Source: Corella eumyota (taxonomy: Eukaryota; Chordata; Ascidiacea; Phlebobranchia; Corellidae). Taken from it: 64,000 nt of DNA. The notes under the pieces were generated by a model that worked only from the letters and a program-made list of their open reading frames with translations, did not search any database and was not told where the DNA came from. Location of the stretch: positions 19,821,066 through 19,885,065 of the forward strand of contig OY720099.1 in NCBI GenBank assembly GCA_963082875.1. The letters are read 5' to 3'. Positions within the stretch are counted from its first letter, which is position 1. Each line of letters begins with the position of its first letter. A program made the translations under genes and the position numbers. Shown in pieces: positions 11,787 through 24,900 of this stretch.

Positions 11787-12249
11787 TAACGAATATACAA
11801 ATAGATCGTTTCTAAGTAACGTTCCACTCATATATATTTATATAATTTTCGGGTTACGTGATTGGACAAAATTTGCTTGGTCAATCACGCCCTCTTTTTA
11901 TACCAAAAACCTAATTTATTTATGCAACTAAATTTCCACTAAACTTTGATAAATACGCACAAATTTAAATAACATTTTTCTTGTTATTTAACATTTTTTT
12001 TGTTGCTTTACAGTCTACCACAACTGCCTATTTGTTGCTAAATTCTCTTCTCTAAAAATACTTTTAAAATTATATAAAAAAGAAAAATCTCAAAAGGAGA
12101 AAAGTCTTGACATTTACCAAAGATTAGTAAAGTTAAAACCATAAAAAGATCTAATATAGTAATTTGATTGTATGTCTATATTAAAACAAACAATTTTAAA
12201 CTTACTAATGTTTATTTTAAGTGTAAAAATGAAATTTTGAAAACCGTAA

Positions 12250-12518
12250 AGGCCCGTTCACGCGGCGTACGCAACGCAACGTAACGTAGTGTAAGATTTC
12301 GCAACCATTTAAAATGAATAGAGTGGTTCACACGTACGAAAGTTGGTTCACACGTACGAAAGTTTGCGTAAGTTAGATTTCGTAGTTTTGTAGCCGAAGC
12401 GAAATTTACGCAAGATTTCGTAAGCGGTATACTTTTATTAGATATTTTCTATTTGTTAATCCCTAGAACTCGTAAAGTTACTTAACGCAACGTTATCTTG
12501 TCGTGTGAACAGGCATTA
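12250..12518. mobile_element. Probable small MITE between KHK and NDUFA12
   Basis: The ends are imperfect inverted repeats: GGCCCGTTCACGCGGCG at the left, and at the right a sequence whose complement reads GCCTGTTCACACGAC. The body is CpG-rich compared with its surroundings, repeats the words ACGCAA and CGTACGAAAG, and carries a tandem duplication of about 21 bp at 12321-12364. I could not fix a target-site duplication. Confidence 0.5.
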
Positions 12519-12707
12519 AAACAAAACTTTTTAATCGAGGATAAATTCTTAAACGTGGACACAAATAAGTAACAACTTTGCCCTTCAAGTTATTATTATT
12601 TTTCAACTTCACTGTCGAAAAAAAAAAAAAGAAATTATTAGCCTAAATTTAATACTTAAACAGGTTTTTATATATTAAGAATGTTGACAAATTAACTAAT
12701 TATTAAA

Positions 12708-14374
12708 ATGAGTAAATTAATTGGTTTAATTCGGCGTCAGTTTTATGTTCCGTTCAACGAAATGATGAAATCCTTTCAACAAAATTACGCAAAAGATGGC
12801 GGATATTTTCCAAGAATTCGTGGAGTTTTAGTCCAAATGTCAAGGTTAATTTAATTAAAAATATCAATATTTGTTATTTTATGATAAACACACATTAATT
12901 TGCCATTCTGAAAAGTAGGGCAATGTGCACGCACAAGATATTTTTCATTGAAAAAAATGCACGGCGTTTTGCACGCCTGGCTTTACAAGTAAATACAGTC
13001 ACGCCAATATTTAGGCTTGCACGCACGAGATCTTGTCGAAATCTGCCCAACTTTCCAGATTGGTTAATTTGTAATTAAATTAGGTGTTTTTTTCCGTCTC
13101 ATATTTCTGATGTTTAAATATTATTTTACAAATATTTAATTATTATTGTTTATGACATCACAGAATGGAAGATGTTAGGTACGGAACCTTGATTGGCACC
13201 GATGAATTGGGGAACAAATATTACGAGAATAATCGTTATTTTGTGGCAAGGAACAGATGGGTTGATTACAATCAGGAAAATTGGGCAAATAAATGGGATT
13301 ACAACGCTAGTCAAGTAACTCCGGAATGGTAAATTAGTTTTTAACAATTTATCGAATTTTTTTGTTTACAAATTTAAATCAACTAAAGAAATTAAACAAC
13401 AAAGCTAAAATTAATTTTAACACAGACTAAAAAAAAAACATTTTGATACAAACTTATATATATGAATTAAAGGAACAAAATCAAGGTTCTTTCAACTTTT
13501 TTCATTTTGCAATAGACTGATTACCTCAAATATATTTCAATATTATTTTTTTCTGTCTAAGTACTTTAAATAAATTCTCTAAGCTGTTACCATAATTTAA
13601 ACACTATATTGGGGGCATGAGATAATAATATAAACCAAATACTTGTAAATGCATGTGATCAGCAAACATTTGTAAAGCCAAGGGAAAATAATTAAATTAT
13701 TCTACTGATTAACAATTACCTCATTTCCTGTATTTGGTAAATTTGTTAGCCAATATATACACATAAGTTTGCCACCTTTTGATATACATAACATTTTTTG
13801 TTTGTATTGATTTAAAAAAATTATTAGCATTCAAATGTTTTTAGTAAGGTCATTTAGATAATATGTATATATATAAATTGTAATATTTTTACTAGTATAA
13901 TGAAACACTTTTTTATATTTATTTAAACTCTATGTGGATAAGTCACCTTACTTAAGGGTGCTACAGCATAAGAGCAGTGGGGATCGAACCCATGACCTCA
14001 TGTAGTAAAGCCAAGTTTTCTGACCACTTCACCGGAATGCCAGACTTTAATACTGTAATATTACTTATGTGTGGCAATAGATATTTATAAATTTATTGTA
14101 TCATACATTGTGGCTAATATAACTGTTTTTAATTAATTTAATATAAAGCCAATGGTCGTCACTTAATACCATTGAGTTTATAATATGTTAACAAATAAAA
14201 TTGTGTTCCAGGCACAGATGGCTTCACTACATGACCGATGACCCCCCTACAAAAGTCCCCCCCATTCAAAGAAAATTTTTAATTAAACACTCCCCCAATA
14301 AAACTGGGTCCAACCAGTGTTACGTTCCCTACTCTACCACCAGACCTAAAATAGAATCTTGGAAACCAGAATAA
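12708..14374 (+). CDS. NDUFA12: NDUFA12 (B17.2): accessory subunit of mitochondrial complex I, complete
   Basis: Three exons (12708-12844, 13164-13328, 14212-14374) join to 154 aa; human NDUFA12 is 145. Diagnostic stretches are [61 protein letters not shown]. The protein is a peripheral matrix-arm subunit of NADH:ubiquinone oxidoreductase, related to the assembly factor NDUFAF2; the C-terminal YVPYSTTR motif and length point to the subunit rather than the factor. The ATG sits in an AT-rich leader and the first codons ([19 protein letters not shown]) are basic and hydrophobic. Intron 1 contains a 161-bp hAT-like MITE and intron 2 a truncated SINE. It is head-to-head with KHK and may share a promoter region with it. 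Confidence 0.95.
12903..13063. mobile_element. 161-bp hAT-like MITE with 8-bp target duplication (NDUFA12 intron 1)
   Basis: The 20-bp ends are inverted repeats, CCATTCTGAAAAGTAGGGCA against a complement reading CCAATCTGGAAAGTTGGGCA. The element is flanked on both sides by the identical 8-mer TTAATTTG (12895-12902 and 13064-13071). An 8-bp duplication is the mark of hAT transposases. No coding capacity. Confidence 0.85.
13925..14044 (-). mobile_element. tRNA-derived SINE, family A, reverse, internally deleted
   Basis: Tail fragment joined directly to the head half; the middle core is missing. In NDUFA12 intron 2. Confidence 0.75.
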
Positions 14375-15937
14375 TTTTTTTTAGGAATTCGTTTTTGTCT
14401 TAAGTTCAAAATATAATTTGCCTTTATTTCATAAAAATACATTAAGTTATTAAGAAATTGAGTTTTTTGTTTTATTATTGTTTTAAAAGGTTGAAAAGGA
14501 GAACTGTATATTAAGTTCAGGGGCAAAAAGACTAGCCTCATAGCCTACTAAGTTTAGTTTACCTTTCTTTACCCTTAGCCCAATTTTTTAAATTTTGTCA
14601 GTTTAGGATTTTACTGAATTTAAAGTCAACTGTGTATTTGTTTTTGACAAAATTGAATATTGCTTAGAGTGCCTTACTCAGATTGTTAGTATTCGAAATT
14701 TATATATATATTTTTTATTCTTGTTTTCTTTTTGTAGTATTAGAGAACAAACCTAATATCACCGGCAGCGTGGTGTAGTGGTAAGAACACTTGCTACACC
14801 ACACATGAGGTCGTGGGTTCAATCCCCACTGATCTCATCCTGTAGCGCCCTTGAGTAAGGCGCTATAAACTCCTGCTGAGCCAGTACTTAATTAGCAGCA
14901 TAATTACTAGGTAATTATAATCTATAATATTCCAAACTGCCACAGGCAACTCAAAACTGGGTTGGGGTAACTGATGTTACTCTATGTTCAGGTTATGCAA
15001 CGACCCACATCGAGGATAAAAATATATACAAAAAAATGTAAATTTAAATCATCCTGTGACACAAGGCTTCAACCAGGAAAGCAAGGCAGTCGAATAAATT
15101 GTAACAACATTAACAATTCACATACTTTAAATATTTAGTAATCTACTAAGCTTTGGAAATATTAGAGGATAAAATATAACACTTGTTTAGTTTGTCACAA
15201 AACATTCAACTTTTTCACTCGTTGTTAATATTAGTGTTGACATAAAAAGTTACATCGACAATACAAAATAGTTTTTTGTATAAAATTATTCAATAGCTAA
15301 AGTTAATAATAACTTTAAAAATTATTGCTAAGGTTTTTTTTACATTTTAAGAAATATAATAAGCCTCGGTGGTCAATAAATCTTAATATTTCGGTTTAAA
15401 AAAAGATTTATTTTTTTGCAAATATGTTAATTTTTCGGAATTTAATTTTGCCGTATTTTGAGACTTTATGTAAAATTTGTTTTTTTTAAGGAATTAAATA
15501 ATTCTTGCGGGTTTCCAGGCAATCAATATGTTCAATTTGTTTATGTACTTTTGTATATATATATTTGCGTGAAATTAATTTAAAGTTTAAATTTTTAAAG
15601 GTTGTATTCACTTGATATTGTTATAATTAAATGAAGGCTGAAAGGGCCAAAATACTAAATGTTTTTATAAAAATAATTTAAAAATAACAAAATAACAAGC
15701 AAAATTCAGGCAGATAATATTTCAAAATTATAACTAGGTCGAAATAATTGAAGTTCTTAATAGTTTTTCTATGAAGACATCTTTCTGTCTTTCACTTTGA
15801 GGATAAATTACATTTCAAAAAATTAAAATTGATTTTGTTTGTAATAGATAAACTGTTTTTAAAACCCATTGTGGGTAAATTTTTATTAAAACCATGAAGT
15901 TTTTAACTCGAAAATTGAAGTTATTAAACCCATAAAC
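14375..15937. other. NDUFA12-ADGRA intergenic region
   Basis: About 1.56 kb of AT-rich sequence with one full-length SINE (14761-15037). I see no clear TATA, CCAAT or CRE site before the ADGRA ATG, and no further gene. Confidence 0.5.
14761..15037 (+). mobile_element. tRNA-derived SINE, family A, forward, full-length
   Basis: Good reference copy: A-box-like GTGGTGTAGTGGT, B-box GGTTCAATCCCC, core, tail ATATATACAAAAAA. Downstream of NDUFA12. Confidence 0.9.
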
Positions 15938-18900
15938 ATGAATTTATTTGCTTCAATTATTTTGTTCAATTTCCTCGTCCTGATAAATTCTTGTTCATTC
16001 TCGGATTTTCCTGAATGTGGTTGTTCAACAACTGGAAAAAAAGTAAGATTAAGTTAATTAAAAAACTGTTAAATTCATAGTTTAGTCTGGTAATATAGCT
16101 ACAGTTAATGTTTTTTCAGAAAACCTAAAACAATAAATATTTTACCCCACCCCCTTTTTTTAACTTTTAGTTTATAAAATTTTGATTTAAATTGTTTTAT
16201 AACAGAATGGTTCGGGTAAAAAAGTTTATTGTCACAAAGCAGCTGACTTACACGGCATTCTAACTCAACTTAAGTTTTCTGAAAACATTCAAGCAATGTA
16301 AGTTTATTAAAAAGGATTTTATTCAACTATATAACTATGTAACTTATTTTAAAAAAAATTTATGTTTATTTTTTCAAGTAAAACGTGTTAATTAATACTC
16401 TAAAAATAAATAAATTTTTGTTCAAATTAAATTTTTTTAATTTCAGTGATTTTTCTGGTAATGATGTCACAGAAATAACCTCAGATTTTTTTCCTGAAAC
16501 GAATATTTTAAAAACCAATATTAAAACTTTGTAAGTTGAATAAAATTTTTTACAAAATATGTTGAAAACTTAAAAATTAGTAATTTGTAAATTATGTACA
16601 ACTACAGCCCAGTCTATATTTTAATTGTGGTAAAGTGTTTGCAATTTAATATACCCCATAAACAGCAGTTTTTTAATCCACTTTAAATATATAGATTACA
16701 AAGTTGAATAAAAATATTTATTTTTACAGGAATTTAGCAAACAACAAAATAAGTTTTATCGCACCTTCAGCATTCAAAATATTCCAAAACTTAACACAAT
16801 TGTAAGTTTGTTTTACTTTTTAATATGTCTAATGGTATTTACTAATTGCTAAGTTTTAATACTGTTACAAAGTTTAAGAATTCTAGTTTTGATCGTCAAA
16901 TTGTTATTCGAAAAATGTTTAACTTTTGTTTTAGAAATTTAAGTTACAATGAGCTTGGAAGAATAAACAAAAACATGTTTCTTGGATTGGACAATTTGCA
17001 AGAATTGTAAGTTGTTTAAGCAAAGCATGAAAGTGTTGGCATCAGTAAAAAATTACTGGCAGCGTGGTGTAGTGGTAAGAACACTTGCTACTCCACACTT
17101 GCTACACCACACTTGGGGTCGTGGGTTCAACCCTCACTGATCTCATGCTGTAGCGCCCTAGAGTAAGGCGCTATAAACGGTATAAACTCCTGCTCAGCCA
17201 GCACTTAATCAGCAGTATGATTATCAGGCAATTATAGTCTCTATAATATTCCAAACTGCCACAGGCAACCCGAGACTGGGTCGGAGTAACTCATGTTACT
17301 CTATGTTTAAGTCGCGCATTCGACTTTCCCACATCGAGGATAAAGATATATACAAAAAAAAGTTTACTCAATAATTGATAAAATATTTTTTTAGGTATTT
17401 GAGTTTTAATTTGTTTCCCATTATTCCTGGTGATGCGTTCACTCCTTTAATCTCTCTGGTGAAACTGTGAGTTATTAGATTTGTGTAATTCGTTTGTTAA
17501 CAAGCAACATGGTGTAGTTCAGAACACTTGGCCCCACTTTATAAGGTTTAACTGCTATCATGCTGTAGTGCCCTTGAGTAAGGCAGTATAAACTGCATAA
17601 ACTCCTGCTGAGCCAACACTTAGTCAGCAGCATAATGATCGGGCAATTATAATCTTTAATATCCCAAAATGCTAAAGTTAACTCGAGACTAGGTCATGGT
17701 AACAAATGTTACTCTATGTTTAAGCCATTGAAACATCCTTTTCACATCAAATATTTGTTAAATAATTTTTGTTTTAATATTTCAAGAGATTTATTATCTG
17801 ACTACCTCATCTGTGATTGTTTAATGTCTGATTTCATCACTTGGTTCCGAGCTTACAAGAACAAAAGGTCTAATCCAACACCATCAGGTCAAAAGGTCAA
17901 GGTTAAATTGTTGGGCACATGCCGGTTACCATCCTCATTCCGGGGAAAACAATTAAAACAATTAAGACCGAAAAAGTTGCCATGTGGTAAGTTACACTTC
18001 TTATTAAAAATATTTTAAGTTTAGGATTAAAATAAGAACAACTGTAGTAAACTTATTAAAGAAAAGGTTTAAAAGTTTGAAATCTGAATATTTTGTTACA
18101 ATAAATTTTAAAGTTCTTTGTATTTTAACCTCAGATACTTTGACTGAGCTTCCATATTTTGAGATGCAACCCTCAAGCAGACAAGTTGTGTTTGAGGGAG
18201 ATTCAATTTCACTCAACTGTGAGGGAACTGATATCAAGGAAGCTAAGGTGGGTAACTTCTTTTTTTTAACTTTTTCATCATGTTTCTTAATCCTTGATGT
18301 GGGAAGATCGACTTCACAACCCAAAAAATAGAGTAACATCAGTTACTCCGACTCAGTCTTGAGTTGCCTGTGGCAGTTTTGGATATTATAGATTAAAATT
18401 GCCTGATAATTAAGCTGCTGATTAAGTATTGGCTCAGCAGAAGTTAATAACACCCTATTTAAGGGTGCTTTGCTTTCTAATATTGTGTCTAAGATGTAGT
18501 ATGTTCCTTTTTAAGTTATAGGCAAACTAAAGTTTTTAATTTTGATATTTTTCTGTTTTTTGAATATTTGTTTTATTTGAAGGTGACTTGGAGCCGGAAT
18601 GGCAAGCCAGTTGGTAACGCTTCAACGGAGATATTTGAGGAAAACACGACAAGATTTTACAACAAAACAATTGTTTCAAGCAACTTTCAACTTAAAGAAA
18701 TTAATCAAAAATTTGCCGGTAAAACTGGGTTCATTTATGTAATAACCTAACTAGTGTAGTAATTAAGGCACTAGACCTCACTACAATGGATACAAAGTTT
18801 GATCTTTATTAATCCAACACAGCTTCTTTCGATAAGCGACCACGAATGTTATTTTGTTTGGTTTGTGAACAGGATAAATGGCTGACATTGAAGTATTTAC

Positions 18901-21900
18901 TGGTATTATAGTAGTCTGTTAGTTTGATATATTGGGTATGGCAACGGATTACAAGCCAAAGGTTTCAGAATCGAGTCACACCAATGCCACATTAATCATT
19001 CTTAATCCTGGCGTTTATGAATAGCTTAAACATGTCACAACAGCATAGCCTCCCCCCCAAAAAAATGTGAAAACCACCACCTTGAGTAATCCAGAAAAAA
19101 TTACATTTTTACACTTTAATAATTTAAATAAAATTTCATCTAAAAAGTTCAGATTTTTTTAAAACAAAACTTAATCCACCAGGAACGTGGAGATGCTCGA
19201 TTACCTCAAGTCACGCCAAGGTCTTCCAACAAATCCAACTCATCGTCCTTAAAAAGAGCGCCACCTACTGTAGAGCAACAAATGTAACCAACAATCTTGG
19301 ATTGTTTATGTGGCCTGCCACTGTCACTGATGCCACAACATTTCTAACTTGCCACCAACCTAAAGTAGGAACAACTTTACTTTTTAATCAAGAATTTTTT
19401 TGATTTTAATTTTTTTAATTTTTTAAAATTTATTTTTGTGTAAGTGTTTTTAAAATACAACTTACATTCTAACAATATAAATGAAAAATAAAATTTTGTA
19501 TTCTTTTTTTTTTTGGCAAATTTATAAAAGTTCTACTTTAAGGACAACTCAATGAGCCATAAAGCGAGCAAGACTTGTGACTCACATGAGGGTTGGAGGA
19601 AGGGTAATTACTCACGATGTCAATTTATCGACCAAATTGCCCGAATTATTAAGGTAAGCTATTTTTAATTGCTAATTAATATAAGTTAAATTATGTTCAA
19701 AAAATTTTTTAACTTTTTCTTTTTTTTTTTTTTTTTTTAATTTAAAAGTATTTGTAACTAGCAATATAATTTTACTACATAATTAGTAAATTAATTTTTT
19801 GTATAAATTTAAATCCGAGTTTCCAAAAACTAAAAAACAGCCAAGCTTAAGTATTTAAAGTTTAATTAATAGTTAAAGTTAAAGTTCTGTATAATTACTG
19901 TCACAGTGGATTAAATATGGGAAATAATTACATATTAAAACTTAGTCTTTTGTGTGTTTAACAATCTCGTATTTGCATTTCAAATTCTTGAGAATGAATC
20001 AATATTTAAGCATGGTTGGATTGGAATTTATGTACTTAACAAAACAATTTTGTACAATTTAACACAAATATAAAGTTATGTAATGGTTTATAAATTCATT
20101 TTAACAACCAAAATTTTTTATTAAAAAATTTAAAACTTTATTTATTTATTTTAGACCACGTTACTTCAAGATATTACCTCGACCGATGCTCTTACAAAGT
20201 GCCAGGATACCAGCATAAAACTTGGAAACTCGAGTGTAGAGTCACCACTAGGGGTGGAGATGATCGTTGAGTTGATGCAGAAGTGCAGTGGGTTCCTTTC
20301 TCAAGTTGATGCGGTAAGTTTTGGGATTTTAAGTAATTGTGAGACTCAGGGTAAAATTTAGGGCAAGTTTTGCTACCTAAACCCAATCTCTAGATATGTT
20401 AAATTGGGCTATTATTTGATCTGGTGATATTGCTTGTTTGGCCTGGCTAAGAACTTTATCATTATTATAATTGCACTGAACTGTGTATAAAATTGGTTTC
20501 ATGATAGACCAATCAACTCAAAAACTCTTAAACTTAAGACAACTCAATTTAAAATCACTCAACTCAGAGACAACTTTAATCTCAAAACTTTAACTCAAAA
20601 CACTTTTACTCAGAACAATTTTACTTAAAAACACTTTTACTCAAAACACATTTACTTAACTTAAAGACAGCATAACCAGGACAACTTAACTCAAATAACT
20701 TTAAAAAACCCTCATGGGTTAAACTGTGATCATTTAAAATTCCGATTTAAATTTTATAAATTCCATCTTCAGATGCAGATGAGTTCAGTTGTGGTCAGAC
20801 TTGCCAGTATCAGCACAACAGGACCCCACCTCCCCACCATACCCCTCCAAACTTACCCCACAATACTCAACTTACTCAAGCAATCTCTCTACTTGTTGTT
20901 CAATGTAGTGGAGGGGTTTGATAAGGTGAGTGTATTATGTATTTAAATTAAACTTAGAAAATTTAAAAAAATTTTGTTTTTCTAAAATTTGCTGGTTTAG
21001 ATTTTTAATAAATCAAATTTATATACAATTTTTTTTTATTATAAATTTTGAATTTTTTTTTGTATTTATCGTTATTCTTGATGTGGGAAGGTCGAATGCG
21101 CGACCTAAACATAGAGTAACATCAGTTACTCCGACCCAGTCTCGAGTTGCCTGTGTCAGTTTGGGATATTATATTGATTATAATTGCCTGATAACTATGC
21201 TGCTGATTAAGTGCTGGCATAGCAGAAGTTCATACCGTTTTTAGCGCCTTACTCAAGGGCGCTACAGCATCAGAGCAGTAGGGGTGTAGCAAGTGTTCTT
21301 ACCACTACACCACGCTGCCGGTTTAATTAAATTGTTTGTTGCTGTCATGAATCTTCTATACTATAAACTTGTTACCTGGTCTATCTAAAAGACATATTAT
21401 CACTATTTATATTAAAAAGTTTAGCAGGAAACAGGTAAAGTTAATAATAGGAGTAATTTTAAAATGCATTTTGAAGATAACCCTTGTTGGTTACATATTT
21501 TTAAACAGGATTTTTCTGTTAAACATAAACTGTTATCAACTATTATGGCAAATTTTAGGTCTACTTAAAATTTTACGCTTTTTATTTTAATTGCGTTTTT
21601 AATTCTAATTTTAAATTTTAACCAGGAATTTGAAAATATTTTTGTCATTGGAAAAACTTTAAGTTCTGAAACCCAATCAACAACTTTTAATATTTCAACC
21701 AAGATGAATAAGAAGGAAAACAAATATATAAAATCACAAACAAAAACCTTGGTAAGTGTTATCTAACATATTAATAATATATATTTATTGCTTTCGATCA
21801 ATCCCTGTCCTATAATCTGCATTTTAATTGTTGTTATATGGTTGCAACTGGCAAATAATATTTATCCAGTAATAAATCACCTGTGCACTACATATGGCAG

Positions 21901-24900
21901 TTTTTATTACTGAACTTATAAGATTTTCTATATTTTGTGAACCTATAAAGATCATTTATATATTTTAACCATTATACTTAATTTTAAAAATTATTTTTTT
22001 TAGCTTCCTCAGCCTTTTATAAGAATCCCAAACTTGAATATTGAAGATGGAAGAAAATATAATTTACTGATAACAGTATACAGGCAAGTTGCTTTTCTGT
22101 TTATAAAAACTAAAATTAATTAATCATAATAATTAATTGAAAATTAATTAAAAGTTGTCATTTTTAAATTTGATTAAAAAAATAATTTTTTCAGAAATGG
22201 AAATTTGTTCCAATCGGCCCAAACTACCACTTTAGGTTTGTCACAATATCCACTAGAAGCACCAGAGAGCTCACCACTAGGGGTTCATGTTTTGATCTCT
22301 GATATTTACTCAATCTCGTTTAATGGGGACCAGTTAGTTATGACATCACAACCGGTTGTTTATGTATTTCAAACTAAAGAAAGTGGTAAGAAAGATTTTT
22401 TTACAAAAACATTTAAAAAATTTTGCTTAAAAATTTAAAAATCTTTTTTTTTAAAGTTTCGATGTTTAATGGAAAACACTTTATTGGCATCTGGAACGGA
22501 TCGCATTGGGGGATTTCCCACGATGATTGTCGATTCAACCGAACAAACAAACAACAAAATATCAACGTTGCCGTCGTAGAATGCAAGATTCTATCCACTA
22601 TTGCAATATTTCAGGTAATTTATTATTATTTGGAAACATTGTGATCAAAAGGGATATCATTTATTGTTTTTTTTATTCAGTCAATATTTTTAAAATGGAT
22701 ATCACAAATTCTTTATTAAAAGTGAATTATCTTGAAAAGAAATAAATATTTTGTTTGGCACGAATGGATAATATAATGTAATGTAATTCCAGTAGTGTGG
22801 CATATGAGTTATGGCATTGGATTATGAGCCAAAAGGTTTCAAGTCTAAGTCACACTAATGCCACATTATTTGCCTTTAAAGCCCAGTGTTTATGGATAGC
22901 TTAAACATGTCACAACAGCACACCCTTTCCCAATAAAAACTAAACCTATTTCCTCTATTATAATATGGAAAAAATTTAATTATTTTTGACATTAAAATTT
23001 TAACCAAAAATAAATAATATTTAGGATATAACATGGGAAGAAATGGGACAATATGGAATAAATGGTTCCACCCAGATGTTACATCCCTCCATATATGTCG
23101 GTTCCACTGTGCTCTCATCCACCCTTGTGTTTATTCTATTCACATATATTACTTTTAACAAGTAAGTTGGTATTTATTTTAATTGAAATTTTACTAGATG
23201 TTAGGTTTGATGAGATATTATGATAAAATTAAAAATTTTTTTACTTTTAATTAATTATGAAGTTTTTGCCTAATTAGGTTTTTAATGTTTTTTATTTAAG
23301 TAAATTAGCATAGTTGATAATTAAATTTTTCCTTAAAATTGTTTTAAAAATTGTATATACAATGTTTATTTTGTAAGTTATTTTCCAATACCAACAATAT
23401 CAAAAGGTTAAAAACTTAAATTAAGACTTTTTTTCGATTAATTTTTAATTTTTTTTTAGTATTTTAATAACACGAGATACGAGACATATGATATTAAATA
23501 CTTGCCTTCATCTTTTGATTTCTGTCATCGCATTCACAGTGGGAATTTGGAGGGTGGATTTCCAAGTAAGATTTAAATATTTTTTGTATAATTTATTATT
23601 TATCTTCTATGTGGGAAGGTTGACTTTACGACCTAAACATATAGTAACATCAGTTACTCCAACCCAGTCTTGAGTTGCCTGTGGCAGTTTGGGATATTAT
23701 AGATTATAATTGCCCGGTAATTAACCTGCTGTTTAGGTGCTAGCTCAGCTTTATACTGTTTATAGCACCTTACTTAAGGGCACTACAGCATAGAAGCAGC
23801 CGGGATCAAACCCAAGACCTTATGTAGTAAAGCCAAGTGTTCTAACCACTACACCACCTTGCCAGTAATTTTTGCTACATTTGTAAAAAAATCTAAAAAG
23901 TTTTTTTCTTCAGGTATTATGTTATGTGAGTGGAATATTGCTCCATTATTCCTCATTATCTGTATTGTTGTGGGTTTTGTTATCATCAAGGAATATTTGT
24001 AAGGACATTATGACATCACAACAACCTCCATCACTTGACCCCAAACCTCCAAGACCTTTATTAAGGTTAGTAATTTTTAATATTTATTTATCATAGATGT
24101 GTGAACAGCAATATTGCAACCTAAACATAGATTAACTTCAGTTACCTTAACCTAGCCTTAAGTTGCTTTTGGCAGTTTGGGATATTATTTATTATAATTG
24201 TTTAAAAATTAATTTTCGGATTGGTTCTGCAAAAGAACTAACTTAAAACATGACAGCAGTTGGAATTAAACCTGGGACCTAAACTATTGGAAACTATAAT
24301 GTTTAAAAACATTTGTGTGCCTGGTTACTTAAGCTTGATTGTTTCAGGTTCTACTTAATTGGATGTGGAATTCCATTAATAATTTGTGGAATAACTGCAG
24401 CAGCAAAACTAGAGAATTACAATGGGGACGGACACAAGTAGTAAGTTGAAGTTTAAATTTGTTTAATTATTATCTGTTCTAATCACTGGTTCACGAGTAA
24501 AAACCTTTAATTTTCCTACTTAAAGTCCAAAGATCAATCCCCACTGCTCTCATGCTGTAGCACCCTTGAGTAAGGCGCATAAATGGTATAAACTCCTGCT
24601 AAGCCAGCACTTAATCAGCAGCATAATTATTGAGCAATTATAATCTATAATATCGCAAACTGGCACAGGCAACTCGAGACTGGTTTAGGGTAACTGATGT
24701 TACTCTATGTTTAAGTTGCGCATTTGACCTTTCCACATTGAGGATAAAAAAATACAAAATAAGTATATTTAAACAAAAATTTATTTATCATAATTAAATT
24801 AAACTTGCATCTGTCTGCTTAATTCAGTGTTTCCCCACAGAACAAATAATAATTTACTTTATCCTCAATAGTTGTTGGTTGTCGTGGGAGACAAGTTTAT

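Larger units (their letters stand above)
11643..12707. promoter_or_regulatory. Divergent KHK/NDUFA12 intergenic region
   Basis: About 1.07 kb separates the KHK ATG (minus strand) from the NDUFA12 ATG (plus strand). For KHK it contains TGACGTCA at 11779-11786, AT-rich TATA-like sequence around 11831-11844 and ATTGG (CCAAT on the minus strand) at 11861-11865. A short MITE-like element occupies about 12250-12520. Promoter assignment is inferred from position and motifs. Confidence 0.5.

Noticed and set aside
14763-14835. tRNA-like sequence with A and B boxes
   Set aside because: It is the head of a 270-bp SINE repeated at least 28 times. The same applies to the other tRNA-like stretches; no copy looks like a real tRNA gene.
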